In this document: piece after piece, positions 1 through 9,698 of the stretch | Layout of the letters: the number at the start of each line of letters is the position of its first letter | Position numbering within the stretch: the stretch's first letter is position 1 | Assembly (NCBI GenBank): GCA_022592445.1 | Contig: JABYQR010000032.1 | Location: 153,699-217,698 of the forward strand | DNA from: Cytidiella melzeri | Taxonomy: Eukaryota > Basidiomycota > Agaricomycetes > Polyporales > Irpicaceae | Direction of reading: 5' to 3' | DNA length: 64,000 nucleotides | The notes under the pieces: model-generated | The model's input: only the letters and a program-made list of their open reading frames with translations | What the model was told of the DNA's origin: nothing | The model's database searches: none | Program-made: the position numbers and the translations under genes

Positions 1-578
1 CCACTTGCTCTTCATTCCTAGTAAACCTAGTTAGATTTCTGTTTGTGACAGCCCTTAGACCTGTTGCAATTCCAGGAAATTGCACACAGGGTTGCTGCCA
101 GTGCCTGCAGAAGGGCCATTAGTCTTGACCATAGCAACAGAGATGATTTTACAAGGATGGAGAGTAAACAACTGAGAAGAAGGAGGAGGGAAGTTGCGAG
201 ATCCACAATTACACCGCCTTTTACTTTGGGTCCTCTCACTTAGTAAGCAGAAGTTTGGCTAGGGTGTTTGCCGGCTCACTCTCTAAGCATACAGCACTGT
301 GACTGACCACTGCCACCGGTATGTACTGTATGTAGGTAATATACCTGCAAATAGTTATGCAGGTTAACCTACAAGTAAATGTAGCACCTGTGCTGGACCC
401 TTAAATTGGTCTATGCCCATGGTGTGTCTGGCAGGCTCTTTCTCAGTGCTCAAGCACTCAGGGTCTTCAGCTATCCTTCACAAAATTGAAGCCTTATACA
501 GTTCAGATGTCAAGATGCATACATGAATATAACAATGCAGTGGTGATCTAAACAAGAAAGCATGAAATCTGCCAACAA

Positions 579-950
579 TCAATCCCTACGAGCAGCATCA
601 TCCAAAGCCTTGAGATGGATCTTAGTGTGAGCAGCTGTGAATCTTTCTTTTGCTTTGTCTGTCATAATGAGGTAATTTTTCCACTCTGAATATGCCGTAA
701 TTTGCTCTGCTTCTGTCTTAGAGTATTGATATCTACGATATGCCTCATCTACCTTTGAAGCATAGTATAGGTGGTCTTGGCTAAGTGTCTTAAGCTCTGC
801 CAAGACCCTAGAATGATCATCTGCTGCAGAGTGTAAGCTTCTTGCCAGGTTAGCAAAAGAAATTGGCAGGCAGGGTCCACATCTGTTGCATGGGGTAGCA
901 GCCGCAGTTGATGTATGAAATGTGCCAGTGAACAGTGGCAAGGAGAACAA
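579..950 (-). CDS. hypothetical protein, 123 aa
   Basis: An open frame from ATG at 950 to a stop at 579. The product is not recognised. The N-terminal third has several Cys and Pro; the rest is charged and probably helical (heptad-like stretch with SAADDHSRVLAELKTLSQ, then a Lys/Glu/Ala-rich segment ending DDAARRD). The composition is more protein-like than the other frames in this degraded region, so it may be the relic of a gene or of a transposon-borne ORF. No splice sites, promoter or family motif support it, and the flanks are CpG-depleted repeat DNA. Confidence 0.25.
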   Translation of the reverse strand: MFSLPLFTGTFHTSTAAATPCNRCGPCLPISFANLARSLHSAADDHSRVLAELKTLSQDHLYYASKVDEAYRRYQYSKTEAEQITAYSEWKNYLIMTDKAKERFTAAHTKIHLKALDDAARRD

Positions 951-984
951 AAGAGGCTGAGAACTGCATGACAGTATTGAATGT

Positions 985-1170
985 CAAAGGGCAATATGAC
1001 AAGGGTACAGATGGCCAGCTGTTATAAAATTTCAGTACTTCAATGCAATGCAACACAAACAACAATGTACTTACCAATCAGTGGTGGAGAGACAGAGGTG
1101 TGTTAAAGGGCAATTTGGAAGGTTACAGTTTGATGGCCAGCTGCACATAGAATTCCAGTACTGAAGCAAC
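985..1170. repeat. degenerate tandem duplication, period ~119 bp
   Basis: The block beginning AAAGGGCAAT near 987 (followed by a GGCCAGCTG and a CAGTACT element) recurs beginning near 1,106 with the same order of elements. The copies differ at many sites, mostly transitions, so the duplication is old. It lies directly upstream of the 579-950 frame on that frame's strand. Confidence 0.55.
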
Positions 1171-2904
1171 AAAAAGACCTGGAGCAAAAAAGGTGTACTG
1201 AGGTACAACTTGGCAGGTCGCAAGGGGTTTTATATGTATTGTGATGCATTTGCAGTGCTGATGAGAGTAACAGCATGCGCACAGCATGGTTATATTTACC
1301 TCAGGAAAGATAGGGGCTAATGAAAAGTTGAGAGAATATTGATATGCCCGGAAACCACTGGATGTGCACCAGGCTCCAACACAAGCATGTTCTCATGGAC
1401 AAGCAGCACTTTTCTCCCTATGAAACCTTTGTGGTTATGTTTGTGTTGGGCCTCTCCTCAGGCCCTTTGCTCTCATGGCTACCACACATCTGTCAAATCT
1501 CCAAGCCCCTGTTTGGTTGGCTGATTGAATTTTTGCTGATAAGATAAACAGTGTTCCCTTTGCTTTGCGCCCTGTTCTTTCACCCCCTGTCTCACCCTGC
1601 GCTGCACTGCCTCATTGCCTCATTTCCACCTGAAGCTTTTGTTTTATATGAACCCTCTAGCCTTTTACTCATATACACTGTCTTTTACCTTGAGTAAAGA
1701 GAATACAACACCCCCAGTGTTCCTCCCCTCAAGTTTTCTCCTGCTACCTTGCCCCTCTCGTCTTGAGCAGTCCCGCTGTGCGTATGCCTGCACTTTAATG
1801 GGTCTTCTCTCACTGTGCCTCCCTGTTAATGGCACCACACTTCTCTTTCATTTGGCTACTGTGTTTTCGTTGTGTCTGTACTGCATTCCCTGTGTTTGTG
1901 ATCTGTTTCATCCTTCTCTTTCTTTGCATCACCTCACCCCTTTCTCCTTGCCCATTGGCATTACATCTTCTCTCCCCCTTTGTGTCAATGAGTAATTGTC
2001 AACTCTTGTTCTTACCTTACATACTTCTACTCCTTCTTTTCTACCTCATTGTTGCACTGCTCATCCCACACTACTTTCACTCTTTGTGTCTTGTTGGCTT
2101 GCACCATGTGGCTGAGACACTGACACACCCCCTGGACACAAAGGAACCAGGCACAAACACAACAGACCTCCAGGGAGGCAATTATGTGCATATTAAGGGT
2201 TGAGAGTATGAGTGGATGTATGGTGTGGGTGGGTCCAAGAGTCCTAGGCTGCACCTATTTGAAAATGAGAGGTAACGCAATTACAATTCCTGAAGAATGA
2301 AGAAGAATTGTTCCAGTGTGCTCCAGCACATTGATGCCTTTTCAGATGTGACCTTTTTGTCCCCCAAAGTGTGGGAATCTGATGGCAGAATACAGAAATT
2401 AACAGTGTCAATAACAAAACAATGAATACAGCTGATGGCATCACACTGGCCTTGTTATCAGCCCTTTATAACTTTGTATCAGATCACTTTTGCAATCAAA
2501 ATGCAGTTTTTGATTTTTACAGACTGCACATGGGTACAAATCTGTACATATTTTACACCATTGGATAGCCCTATTTTGCAGCAACATCTTGGTACAAACA
2601 TCCTGTCAATTGAAGTGAAATTGAGCAAGTTATGGCCAGTCTACTGAAAAAGGTCACTCAGACTCAGATTCAAACTGCACTCTTGCCATGATGTCAAAAT
2701 CTGGTCAGGTACATGGGCAGCAGTCTACAGACATTGCTTGCTCTCTAAACAAGGAATACAATTAGAAGACATGCCACACATAGTATTGGCTCTGAGCAAG
2801 AGCTACCAGTACTTTGGAAGCTAACTACCAAATCTCAATCCCTACATTCTTGGACAATGTAAATTTGTGGCTGCATTAGTGGTGAGTACTGTATCTGATT
2901 GCTT

Positions 2905-3600
2905 CACAAAGTTTCACAAACTGTTAGTTGCTCTCTAAGCAGGAGTTACAATCAGAACACAGCCTGTGGCAGTTCCAATGGGGTGAGGCAGTTCAGACAT
3001 CAACAGTACATGGTTGCATCAGCAGCAAGCACTGCGTTGGATTGTTGCACAAAGTTTTACAACCATTAGTTGCTCTCTAAGGAGAAGTTAAAATCAGAAC
3101 ATAGCCTGTGGCAGTTCTGATGGGGCTGAGGCAGTCCAGACATCAACAGGCCGTGGTTGCATCACCATAGAGCACTGCCTTTGATTCTTCCATACAGTTT
3201 CACAACCACCAGTTGCTCTATAAGCAGGAGTTACAATCAGAACATAGCCTGTGGCAGCTCTGATGGGGGTGAGGCAATGCAGACATCAGCTAGACATGGT
3301 TTCATCAGCAGCCAGCACTGCAATCAATTGGTCCACAAAATTTCACAACCATTGGTTGCTCTCTAAGGAGGAGTTACAATCAGAGCACAGCCTGTGGCAG
3401 TTTCAATGGAGATGAGGCAGTTCTAGTGGGACTGAGGCAGTTCAGACATCAACAGGACACATTTGCATCACCACAGAGCACTGCCTTTGATTCTTTCACA
3501 CAGTTTCACAACCACTAGTGGCTCTATAAGCAGGAATTACAATCAGAACACAGCCTGTGGCAGTTTCAATGGAGATGAGGCAGTTCATACCTCAACAGGA
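2905..3600. repeat. minisatellite, ~143-bp unit, about five copies
   Basis: The core GTTGCTCT(C/A)TAAGCAGGAG followed by TTACAATCAGAACA and AGCCTGTGGCAGTT recurs with the core at about 2,927, 3,068, 3,212, 3,355 and 3,518. Spacings are about 141, 144, 143 and 163 bp; the last unit carries a ~20-bp internal duplication containing GAGGCAGTTC. Other conserved blocks are CAGACATCA, GCATCA and CACAAAGTTTCACAACCA. Copies are roughly 80-90% alike by eye. Open frames across it merely follow the repeat. Confidence 0.85.
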
Positions 3601-4549
3601 TATCAAGCCCTTCAGTTCTTGAGCAAGCAATTCTCTGTCATCAGCAGTGAACACTGCACAAGATTTATGATAAGATATATGAAGCCCCTTGCCACCATTG
3701 GTGACTACCCTCATCAATGTATGGCTTGTTTTCCTGCAACCAAACTTATCATTTGTAGTACAGTCACTTTATCCCAGATCAAGTTGCCTATCAACGGTGT
3801 CACCAATAGAAAATGCCTGTAATACAGTCAATATCCATGACCAGATGGCTTGGCAAGGTCCTTACCAGGAACAGAGTTGTTTACTCAGGTTCCTTTTGGT
3901 AACAAAGTCACAGGTGCAATGAACTATTTTACGCTAGATGATTTATTCAATTTGCTATCAATAACATAATCACTTGCAACCCTGCTCCTGCAGTTTACCA
4001 AATTGTATCTAGAATATTTGACATAGTTCAACACCATCAAGAAGAAGACGCATGTCAAACAATCTTTATCTCCATGCTCTACGCCACAAACTTGTACATG
4101 TCTTAATTTTGTACTCACACCCATTGTTGCACTTCAAACAATGCAACACAGTCCCTCTTCTTTCATGAATAATTGTGTGCTCCAGTGGAGACAAACCACC
4201 AAATTACTATAGATTAATCATTGAAGAAGCTATTCCCAACAGAATCACTTGTTCAGGCTGCTACATGCACCAAGTTTACTTACATATCTGGCTCAAAAAT
4301 TAATATTTCATTCAATCTTCAGGAATTGTACTTGCCGCTTGCCGGCCTTGCTAACGCTAGTTTGGAGCTCAGAGAGGTAGGCCAAGTGGTGCAAAGTGCG
4401 GGATAAGGGCAACGAGCTGACACAGGGAAAAGAGATGTAAATATTGTGTTGCAATAGAAAGACAAGAAGCAGTGAAATGCAATGTGTGACACAATGTAGG
4501 GCGCAAGAGAACAATGGTGTGGCAAAGAGAGTGGTGTAAGAGCAAACAC

Positions 4550-5061
4550 TAACAAAGTGGAATATGTGTGTGAGGGGTAGAGGCTGTTACGCTTCGAAGA
4601 TGAGTCTTATTATTCTTGCTGCTTTATGTCTGTATCTACTTATGTAAGCAACTACTATAAATGTCTACTTCAGCTATTCTACTGTATTACTAAGTGGATG
4701 ACTCATGCATGACTCATTGTATGACTAGGCTCAGCACTTGTACCAGAGGCGTACATAATGAGTAAATGACTCATGCTAGAACTTGTCCTCAGATGTATGC
4801 TTTAGGCATCCTCTGGAGTTGTACTACGTGCTTTCCATGTCATTTCCTATGCTACTAGAACACAGGCGTACATATATGTGCAGTATCCCTATAGTGCTAT
4901 ACTACTTATATCTGTACGTCTCAGCTAATGTGATGGTTACTACTGGAGTTTCCATATACGGCTGCACAATTCTCATATCAAGACTGTGGGAACTCTGCTA
5001 CCTTAAAGCGTCCTTGTAATAAGGCATGGGAAACTACATATTATATTATATAGTTTTAACA
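4550..5061 (-). repeat. Ty1/Copia LTR (3' LTR of the 5-7.4 kb element)
   Basis: Read on the minus strand it starts TGTTAAAACTATATAATAT at 5,061, directly after a purine tract, and ends CCACTTTGTTA at 4,550. The same sequence occurs inverted at 61,348-61,894, where it is followed by a primer-binding site; that sets both ends. Three perfect TGACTCA motifs lie at 4,699, 4,710 and 4,767. The terminus is TTA rather than the usual CA. No matching target duplication can be tested because the element's other end is lost. Confidence 0.85.
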
Positions 5062-5072
5062 CTCCCACTTAA
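5062..5072 (-). other. polypurine tract of Copia element 1
   Basis: The minus strand reads TTAAGTGGGAG immediately before the LTR start TGTTAAAAC. This is the normal place and composition of the plus-strand primer of an LTR retrotransposon. Confidence 0.65.
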
Positions 5073-5089
5073 CCATTACATTAGTGAGT

Positions 5090-7440
5090 GTTTAGATCAA
5101 TTAGACTTAATCTCCCATTGAAGTATGATTGCTTCTGAAATGCCAATGACTTTGTCATGATATCAGCAATCTACTCTTCAGTTGGAACTGCATATAGTTT
5201 GGCATTCTTATTTTTGACAAACTCTAACATAATGATATTGAATGTCAATATGCTTTGAGCGTGACTCTATCTTTGGATTCTTGGTGAAGTAAATAGCACC
5301 ATGATTATCACAGCATAGAATGGTAGGCTCTTGCTGTTTGAAATCCAATTCTTTGAGCACTGGTGTGCAACCAAAAACATTGCTTGGAAGTTTTGCACAA
5401 GGCCATGTATTCTGATTCCATTGATGATAGAGCAAAGGTTTTCTGCTTTTTAGAAGTCCAGGAAATTGCTCCTTTAGCCAAAAGAAATACATATCCTGTT
5501 GTCGAATGTCTATCGTCTTTATTCTCAGCCCAGTCTGCATCCGAATAGCCAATGATACCAGCATTACTTGATCCATTATACTTGATTGCATAGGACTGCG
5601 TATCAAGCAAATATCTCAGTATATATTTAGCTGATTTATAATGGTGGTCAGTTGGATTTGACATGTACTGTGAAAGACGTATGACTGCATATGAAATGTC
5701 TGGTCTAGTACCAATCATAACATATATAAGCGTGCCAATCAACGCTTGATACTGTCTCAGTAAACCAGAATCTGCTTTGTAGTCAGAATCTGCCTTCTGT
5801 AGTACAGCACCTAAAGGTAATCTTGTCCAAGCAGGATTAGCATTTGCCATATTAAATCATTTTAAAGCCTCTTGAATATACGACTCTTGGTCAAGTAGAA
5901 TTGTTTTAGCTTTACAATCTCTCTGCACACGCATGCCTAGAATAAGCTTAGCTTCTCCTAAGTCACACATCTCATAGCAATCCATAAGATTTTTCTTAAG
6001 TGCAGACATAGCAAGTTTACTATTTCCTATTGGAAATATTTCATCAACATATAGAATGAGAATTAAATTCCCCCCTTGTTGCTGACACACGTAAACACCA
6101 GCATCTGAATGAATCCTGTCAAAGCCTAATTCTATCAGAGTGTTATGAATTTTGATATTCCATGTCCGTGAAGCTTGTTTAAGTCCATAAATGGCTTATG
6201 TAAGCAAACAAACATGGTTCTCCACTCCCTTCTCCACAAAACCTTCTGGTTGTTCCATATAGATTTCTTCGTCCAGTTCGCCGTAAAGGAAAGCTGTTTT
6301 CACATCCAATGCCTCGATTTCCCAATCTTCAAGTGCAGCTATAGCTAGTAGCATGCGTATGGATTCACGTGTGACTGGTGAGAAAGTTTCTTGATAATCA
6401 ATTCCTTCAACTTGGGTGAATTCTTTTGCAACAAGACGTGCTTTATATCGACCATCAGACTTTATGGTGAAGACCCATTTGCATTTCACAATTTTGCGTG
6501 ATGCGTCTGGTCGTCGTACAAGCGTCCAAGTTTTATCCTTCATTTGAGAATCAATTTTGTCTTGTGCAGCAGCAAACCATTGATCCCGATCATCTCTTTT
6601 CATTGCCTGCTTCCACGTCTGTGGATATTCATTGATTGAATAAGCAGTAATTGAATTAAGAGTCTTGTCATCAATTTCTGCAGAATCATCATCATCAGTT
6701 AAGCCTCCTGATAGAGTTGATGTTCTGGACCCGGTTCAACGGAAGGTGATCTCAAAGGTTGACGTGATGACGTTCCTGATTGCAAAGGTATCCGTAATCT
6801 GGACGGCCCTGCAACCGGAGATCTCGCGTGTGTTCTTGAGTTCCATTCAGCTCTCAAACAAAGCTCATTTTGTTCTTCCTTTTTGTCCTTAGCCACTTGC
6901 TTTTCCAAAGCTTTCTGCATATCCACCAGCTGCATGTAAAGTTTAGGATTTTTTCCAGCAGTTGAACGTTTGTTCTGGTTGATAGGTGGTGGCAAAGATG
7001 GTTTAGGCTTAGGTCCTCGTTTGATTTGTGGTTGTGGTACTTTGTCAAGAACCGGAGCTGAATGGAATTGCTGCTGTTGTCGAGAAGGATGAGTAGGTGC
7101 TTGGTGCTTTGGATGATCATCATCTCCATCATCAGAATCTTGGTGACCTTGTTCATCATTCTCTTCAAAAGGTGAAAATTATCGTGTGGAGGAACAGTGT
7201 TATTATCACTGTTATCGTCAACTAAATATTGTTTGGAAGGAGTAATATCTTTACAATACAGGAAATGAGTCTCGTCAACTACTGCATCGCGAGCAATGAC
7301 GATTTGCTGTTTATCCCAGAATTAGTAACCCTTTACACCTGGTTCATACCCAACAGATATCATAGGAGTTGCTTTTGGTGACAACTTGTTCTGACAACTT
7401 TTGATCAGTACATGGACGTATGCACAACATGGGCTCCTTA
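5090..7440 (-). pseudogene. Copia pol, broken and 5'-truncated
   Basis: On the minus strand the order is integrase C-terminus (AYVHV...KLSPKATPM...GYEPGVKGY, ~7,322-7,440), a linker, reverse transcriptase (WKWVF-type KCKWVF, YKARLVAKEFTQ, DVKTAFLYGELDEEIYM, 6,196-6,603), the RT active-site region (5,857-6,090), then RNase H (GTRPDISYAV, YSDADWAENKD, SSMESEYMAL, 5,208-5,850). This is the RVT_2 plus RNase H order of Ty1/Copia. Frame changes and stops separate these blocks. The active-site motif reads YVDE instead of YVDD. Gag, protease and the integrase core are missing because the element is cut at ~7,440 next to another LTR. It is a dead relic. Confidence 0.9.
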
Positions 7441-7446
7441 TTGTTC

Positions 7447-7912
7447 TGTCGCTATTGTTCTCTTTATGGAAGGATGTTCTCACAGGTGTGGGAATGGAAT
7501 ACAATAGTTGGTCTCCTTTTAGATAGATTCTCTCACGGGTAGAGTTCTTGGCAAGGACTAGACAATAGCTATTGTTCTCTTTTAGGTAGTTCTTTTGTTC
7601 TTTGTTCACACGGCTTCTTGCAAAGCCTGCCCTCAACATGGTCTGTGCGCAGGTCCCTGAAGTCTATATATACTGCTGCATGTACGCTCCTAGCCCCCCA
7701 TCTCGACCTCTTGGTCTTTACTGGGCTAGGTAAGCAACCCCCTCTTGTACTACATAGCTGGTAGTAACAATACTAACTTGGTCTTTACTGGGCTAGCTAC
7801 CTGAATAAGGTTTATAGTTGGTGAGAGCATTGTGCTACACGCCTGCCACCACCTCGTCGTCGTCGTCCACATTGTGTCCCTAGTTGCTACGTTGAGCTCC
7901 GTCTCCGTGACA
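7447..7912 (+). repeat. Gypsy-type LTR, probably solo, with intron-like repeat
   Basis: The right end CCGTGACA at 7,912 matches the TGACA terminus of the solo LTR at 16,123-16,610; a TGTC at 7,447 is the best left end. A TATA box (CTATATATAC) lies near 7,663. Downstream, the 19-bp sequence ending CTGGGCTAG occurs at 7,711-7,729 and again at 7,778-7,796. The first copy is followed by GTAAGC and the second is preceded by TACTAAC, so 7,730-7,796 has the form of an intron. The right end interrupts the gene on 7,880-8,661. No target duplication is seen, and the left boundary is uncertain. Confidence 0.55.
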
Positions 7913-8661
7913 GCACCCACTTGATTGGAGCGTTGCTTTTACCGGTGGCGTGCTTGATGACGCGGCCCCGGCAGCATCCCAAGACACAGGGAAATATGAT
8001 TGATGGAAGAGATCGGTGGAGGAAGCGGTGGGTCCAGGGGTATTGCATGTGAGACTTGGTGTAAGAGTGTGTGATGGACTAGCCGCGCCTAAAGGCGGCA
8101 ATGCAGAAGAATGGGTGCCGCATAAGTTTGAGGGTGCCGCGCGTTGTGAGGGCGCCATATGCGTGTGTGAGGCAGCCGTAGCTGGAGATGGCAGTGCAGA
8201 CCTCAATATATCGTGCGCTAACTCGGCCTCGGACAGCGGCAACGGTGACAAAATAAAATCTGTCCCATTTACCTGCACACCTGCGGACTGGAGTTGCACT
8301 GTCTGGATACCGCGCGTTAGCCATGAAATGCCACTTAAAGTGGCAACAGATGTTTGGTGCCGAGTTGTCGGCGTTGAAGCTGGGGAGAAGGCAGACATGA
8401 GAGGTGGCGTTGTGGCAGGCGACGGCGGAGGGGTGTCAGCTGCTCATCGTGAATAATTTAGTCAATAATCAGAAACAGATAGTCCGGTAAATGTGCCCAC
8501 GTACCTCTGCGTTGTTGGATGGGCTCGGTGTCCCATGGATACAACAAGAGCGTCACACAATTGTCAGCCCACTCACTCACATCGCTCAATGTTTCCAGCT
8601 CGTCATCTGAGTTATCCGAGTTATCCGATGTGGTAGGCACGGTAGTCCTACTACAGGACAT
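7880..8661 (-). CDS. Ser/Pro/Ala-rich hypothetical protein, 3' end cut by an LTR
   Basis: Two exons. Exon 1 is 8,661-8,505 (52 codons plus one base), with an acidic N-terminus containing SDNSDNSDDELE. Exon 2 is 8,439-7,880. The intron 8,504-8,440 has a GTACGT donor, a TTGACTAAA branch site and a GAGCAG acceptor; phase 1 joins cleanly and removes a stop. Exon 2 is rich in Pro, Ser, Thr and Ala and has no domain I recognise. Below 7,912 the frame reads into the LTR, so the last ~10 codons and the stop are LTR-derived and the original C-terminus is lost. It is divergent from the small gene starting at 8,942, with a 280-bp shared upstream region. Confidence 0.5.
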
Positions 8662-8941
8662 ATAAGCATGAAAGGAAAGTAAGAAAGAAGTAAGGAGACA
8701 AGAGGGATGAGGAGGGAGAAGGGTGGGGCAACGGGTACATAAGATATCGCTTAGTGGAGTTACACTGAGGTGAATTACGAACATCACCTGACTGACACGT
8801 TCGGTTCATTTTGACATCTGTGTAGCTTTCTGAGCACAGCAGATCAGCGCGAGACAAACGCAAGGCAACGTCTAGCAGCTATATTAGAGCTACCGTATGC
8901 GTTGACTGAAGATCACAACTCGGAGTCCTCATTTCTCCATC

Positions 8942-9459
8942 ATGGATGCGGCACACAACATTCAACGTGTTACAATTCGAGCCTATACATCGCCGGCGTT
9001 GAGCGTTCACTCTGAGAGTAAGTCAGCATAACGCAGTATGTACCACATACTGATCTTGAACTAGGTGTGGCGTCCAAGCCTGAGGATGTAGCTGCCGTAG
9101 AGCAACATCTAGAGGCGAAGATTATTGCTTTGAAGGCTGCAGTCGTTGATGTCAACAATGATCTTACCGCGCCGCAGGATTGCGTAATCGAACTTGTTAT
9201 CAAACGCTCTACTACCGAGGAGGAGTGGGAGACAGCGGAGCAGAGTGTTCTCTGGGAGCAGGAAATGCCGGGCAGAGATCCGGAGGAAGTGGAGGCTCGA
9301 CAACAGCAAGTAGCCTTGTTGATTGCTGATTCTGGCCGCCTAGATGCCGCCATTGCAACGGTACATGTGCGGTCAAACGGGCTTGCCATCACTCGCAACA
9401 ATCTCACAGTGGCTGTGGAACGGGCAGTGGAAGAGTTGGAGACCCTCTTGGTGTCTTAG
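8942..9459 (+). CDS. small coiled-coil hypothetical protein
   Basis: Exon 1 runs from ATG at 8,942 to 9,017 and exon 2 from 9,065 to the TAG at 9,457-9,459. The 47-nt intron has a perfect GTAAGT donor and a CTAG acceptor, and the phase-1 join codes Ser. The product is ~156 aa. After a short N-terminus it is highly helical, with long Glu/Ala/Val/Leu-rich runs (EEEWETAEQSVLWEQE, RDPEEVEARQQQVALL, VAVERAVEELETLL), consistent with a coiled coil. No known family is recognised. It sits between two minus-strand genes with the look of expanded mushroom gene families. Confidence 0.6.
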
Positions 9460-9698
9460 TTGTTGGTTTCAGTGCTGTGTATATCTTGGATAAACGGTCA
9501 CAATATCGGTGTTCAAGCAAATGCAAATTGATTGTGAATTAAAAAGTGACAAAGACAGTATGAAGCAGGGAAAGAACGGGGCATATAACAACGAGAGCAG
9601 AACGACAGGGAGACAGCAACAGCACGGGTGGAGCAAAAAAGCGCCGGCGGGAACGTACGCAATGAGGTGGAAGAGTGAGAAGGATACGCGCCGTGAAC

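Larger units (their letters stand above)
1..4549. other. CpG-poor degraded non-coding region
   Basis: No gene with recognisable domains or good splice structure is visible here. CG dinucleotides are very scarce while TG and CA are common, unlike the gene island at 25-38 kb. This is the expected look of old, methylated and deaminated repeat DNA. Two tandem-repeat blocks and one modest open frame inside it are listed separately. The stretch 1,200-2,880 is C/T-rich and holds only short frames on both strands that look incidental; 3,600-4,549 shows nothing I can name. Confidence 0.6.

Noticed and set aside
2905..3600. Regular repeats considered as a CRISPR array
   Set aside because: The unit is ~143 bp with no short repeat-unique spacer alternation, and the genome is eukaryotic.
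7447..7912. Target-site duplication for the LTR at 7.4-7.9 kb
   Set aside because: TGTTC and GCACC differ; the left flank is a truncated Copia element, so the locus has been rearranged.
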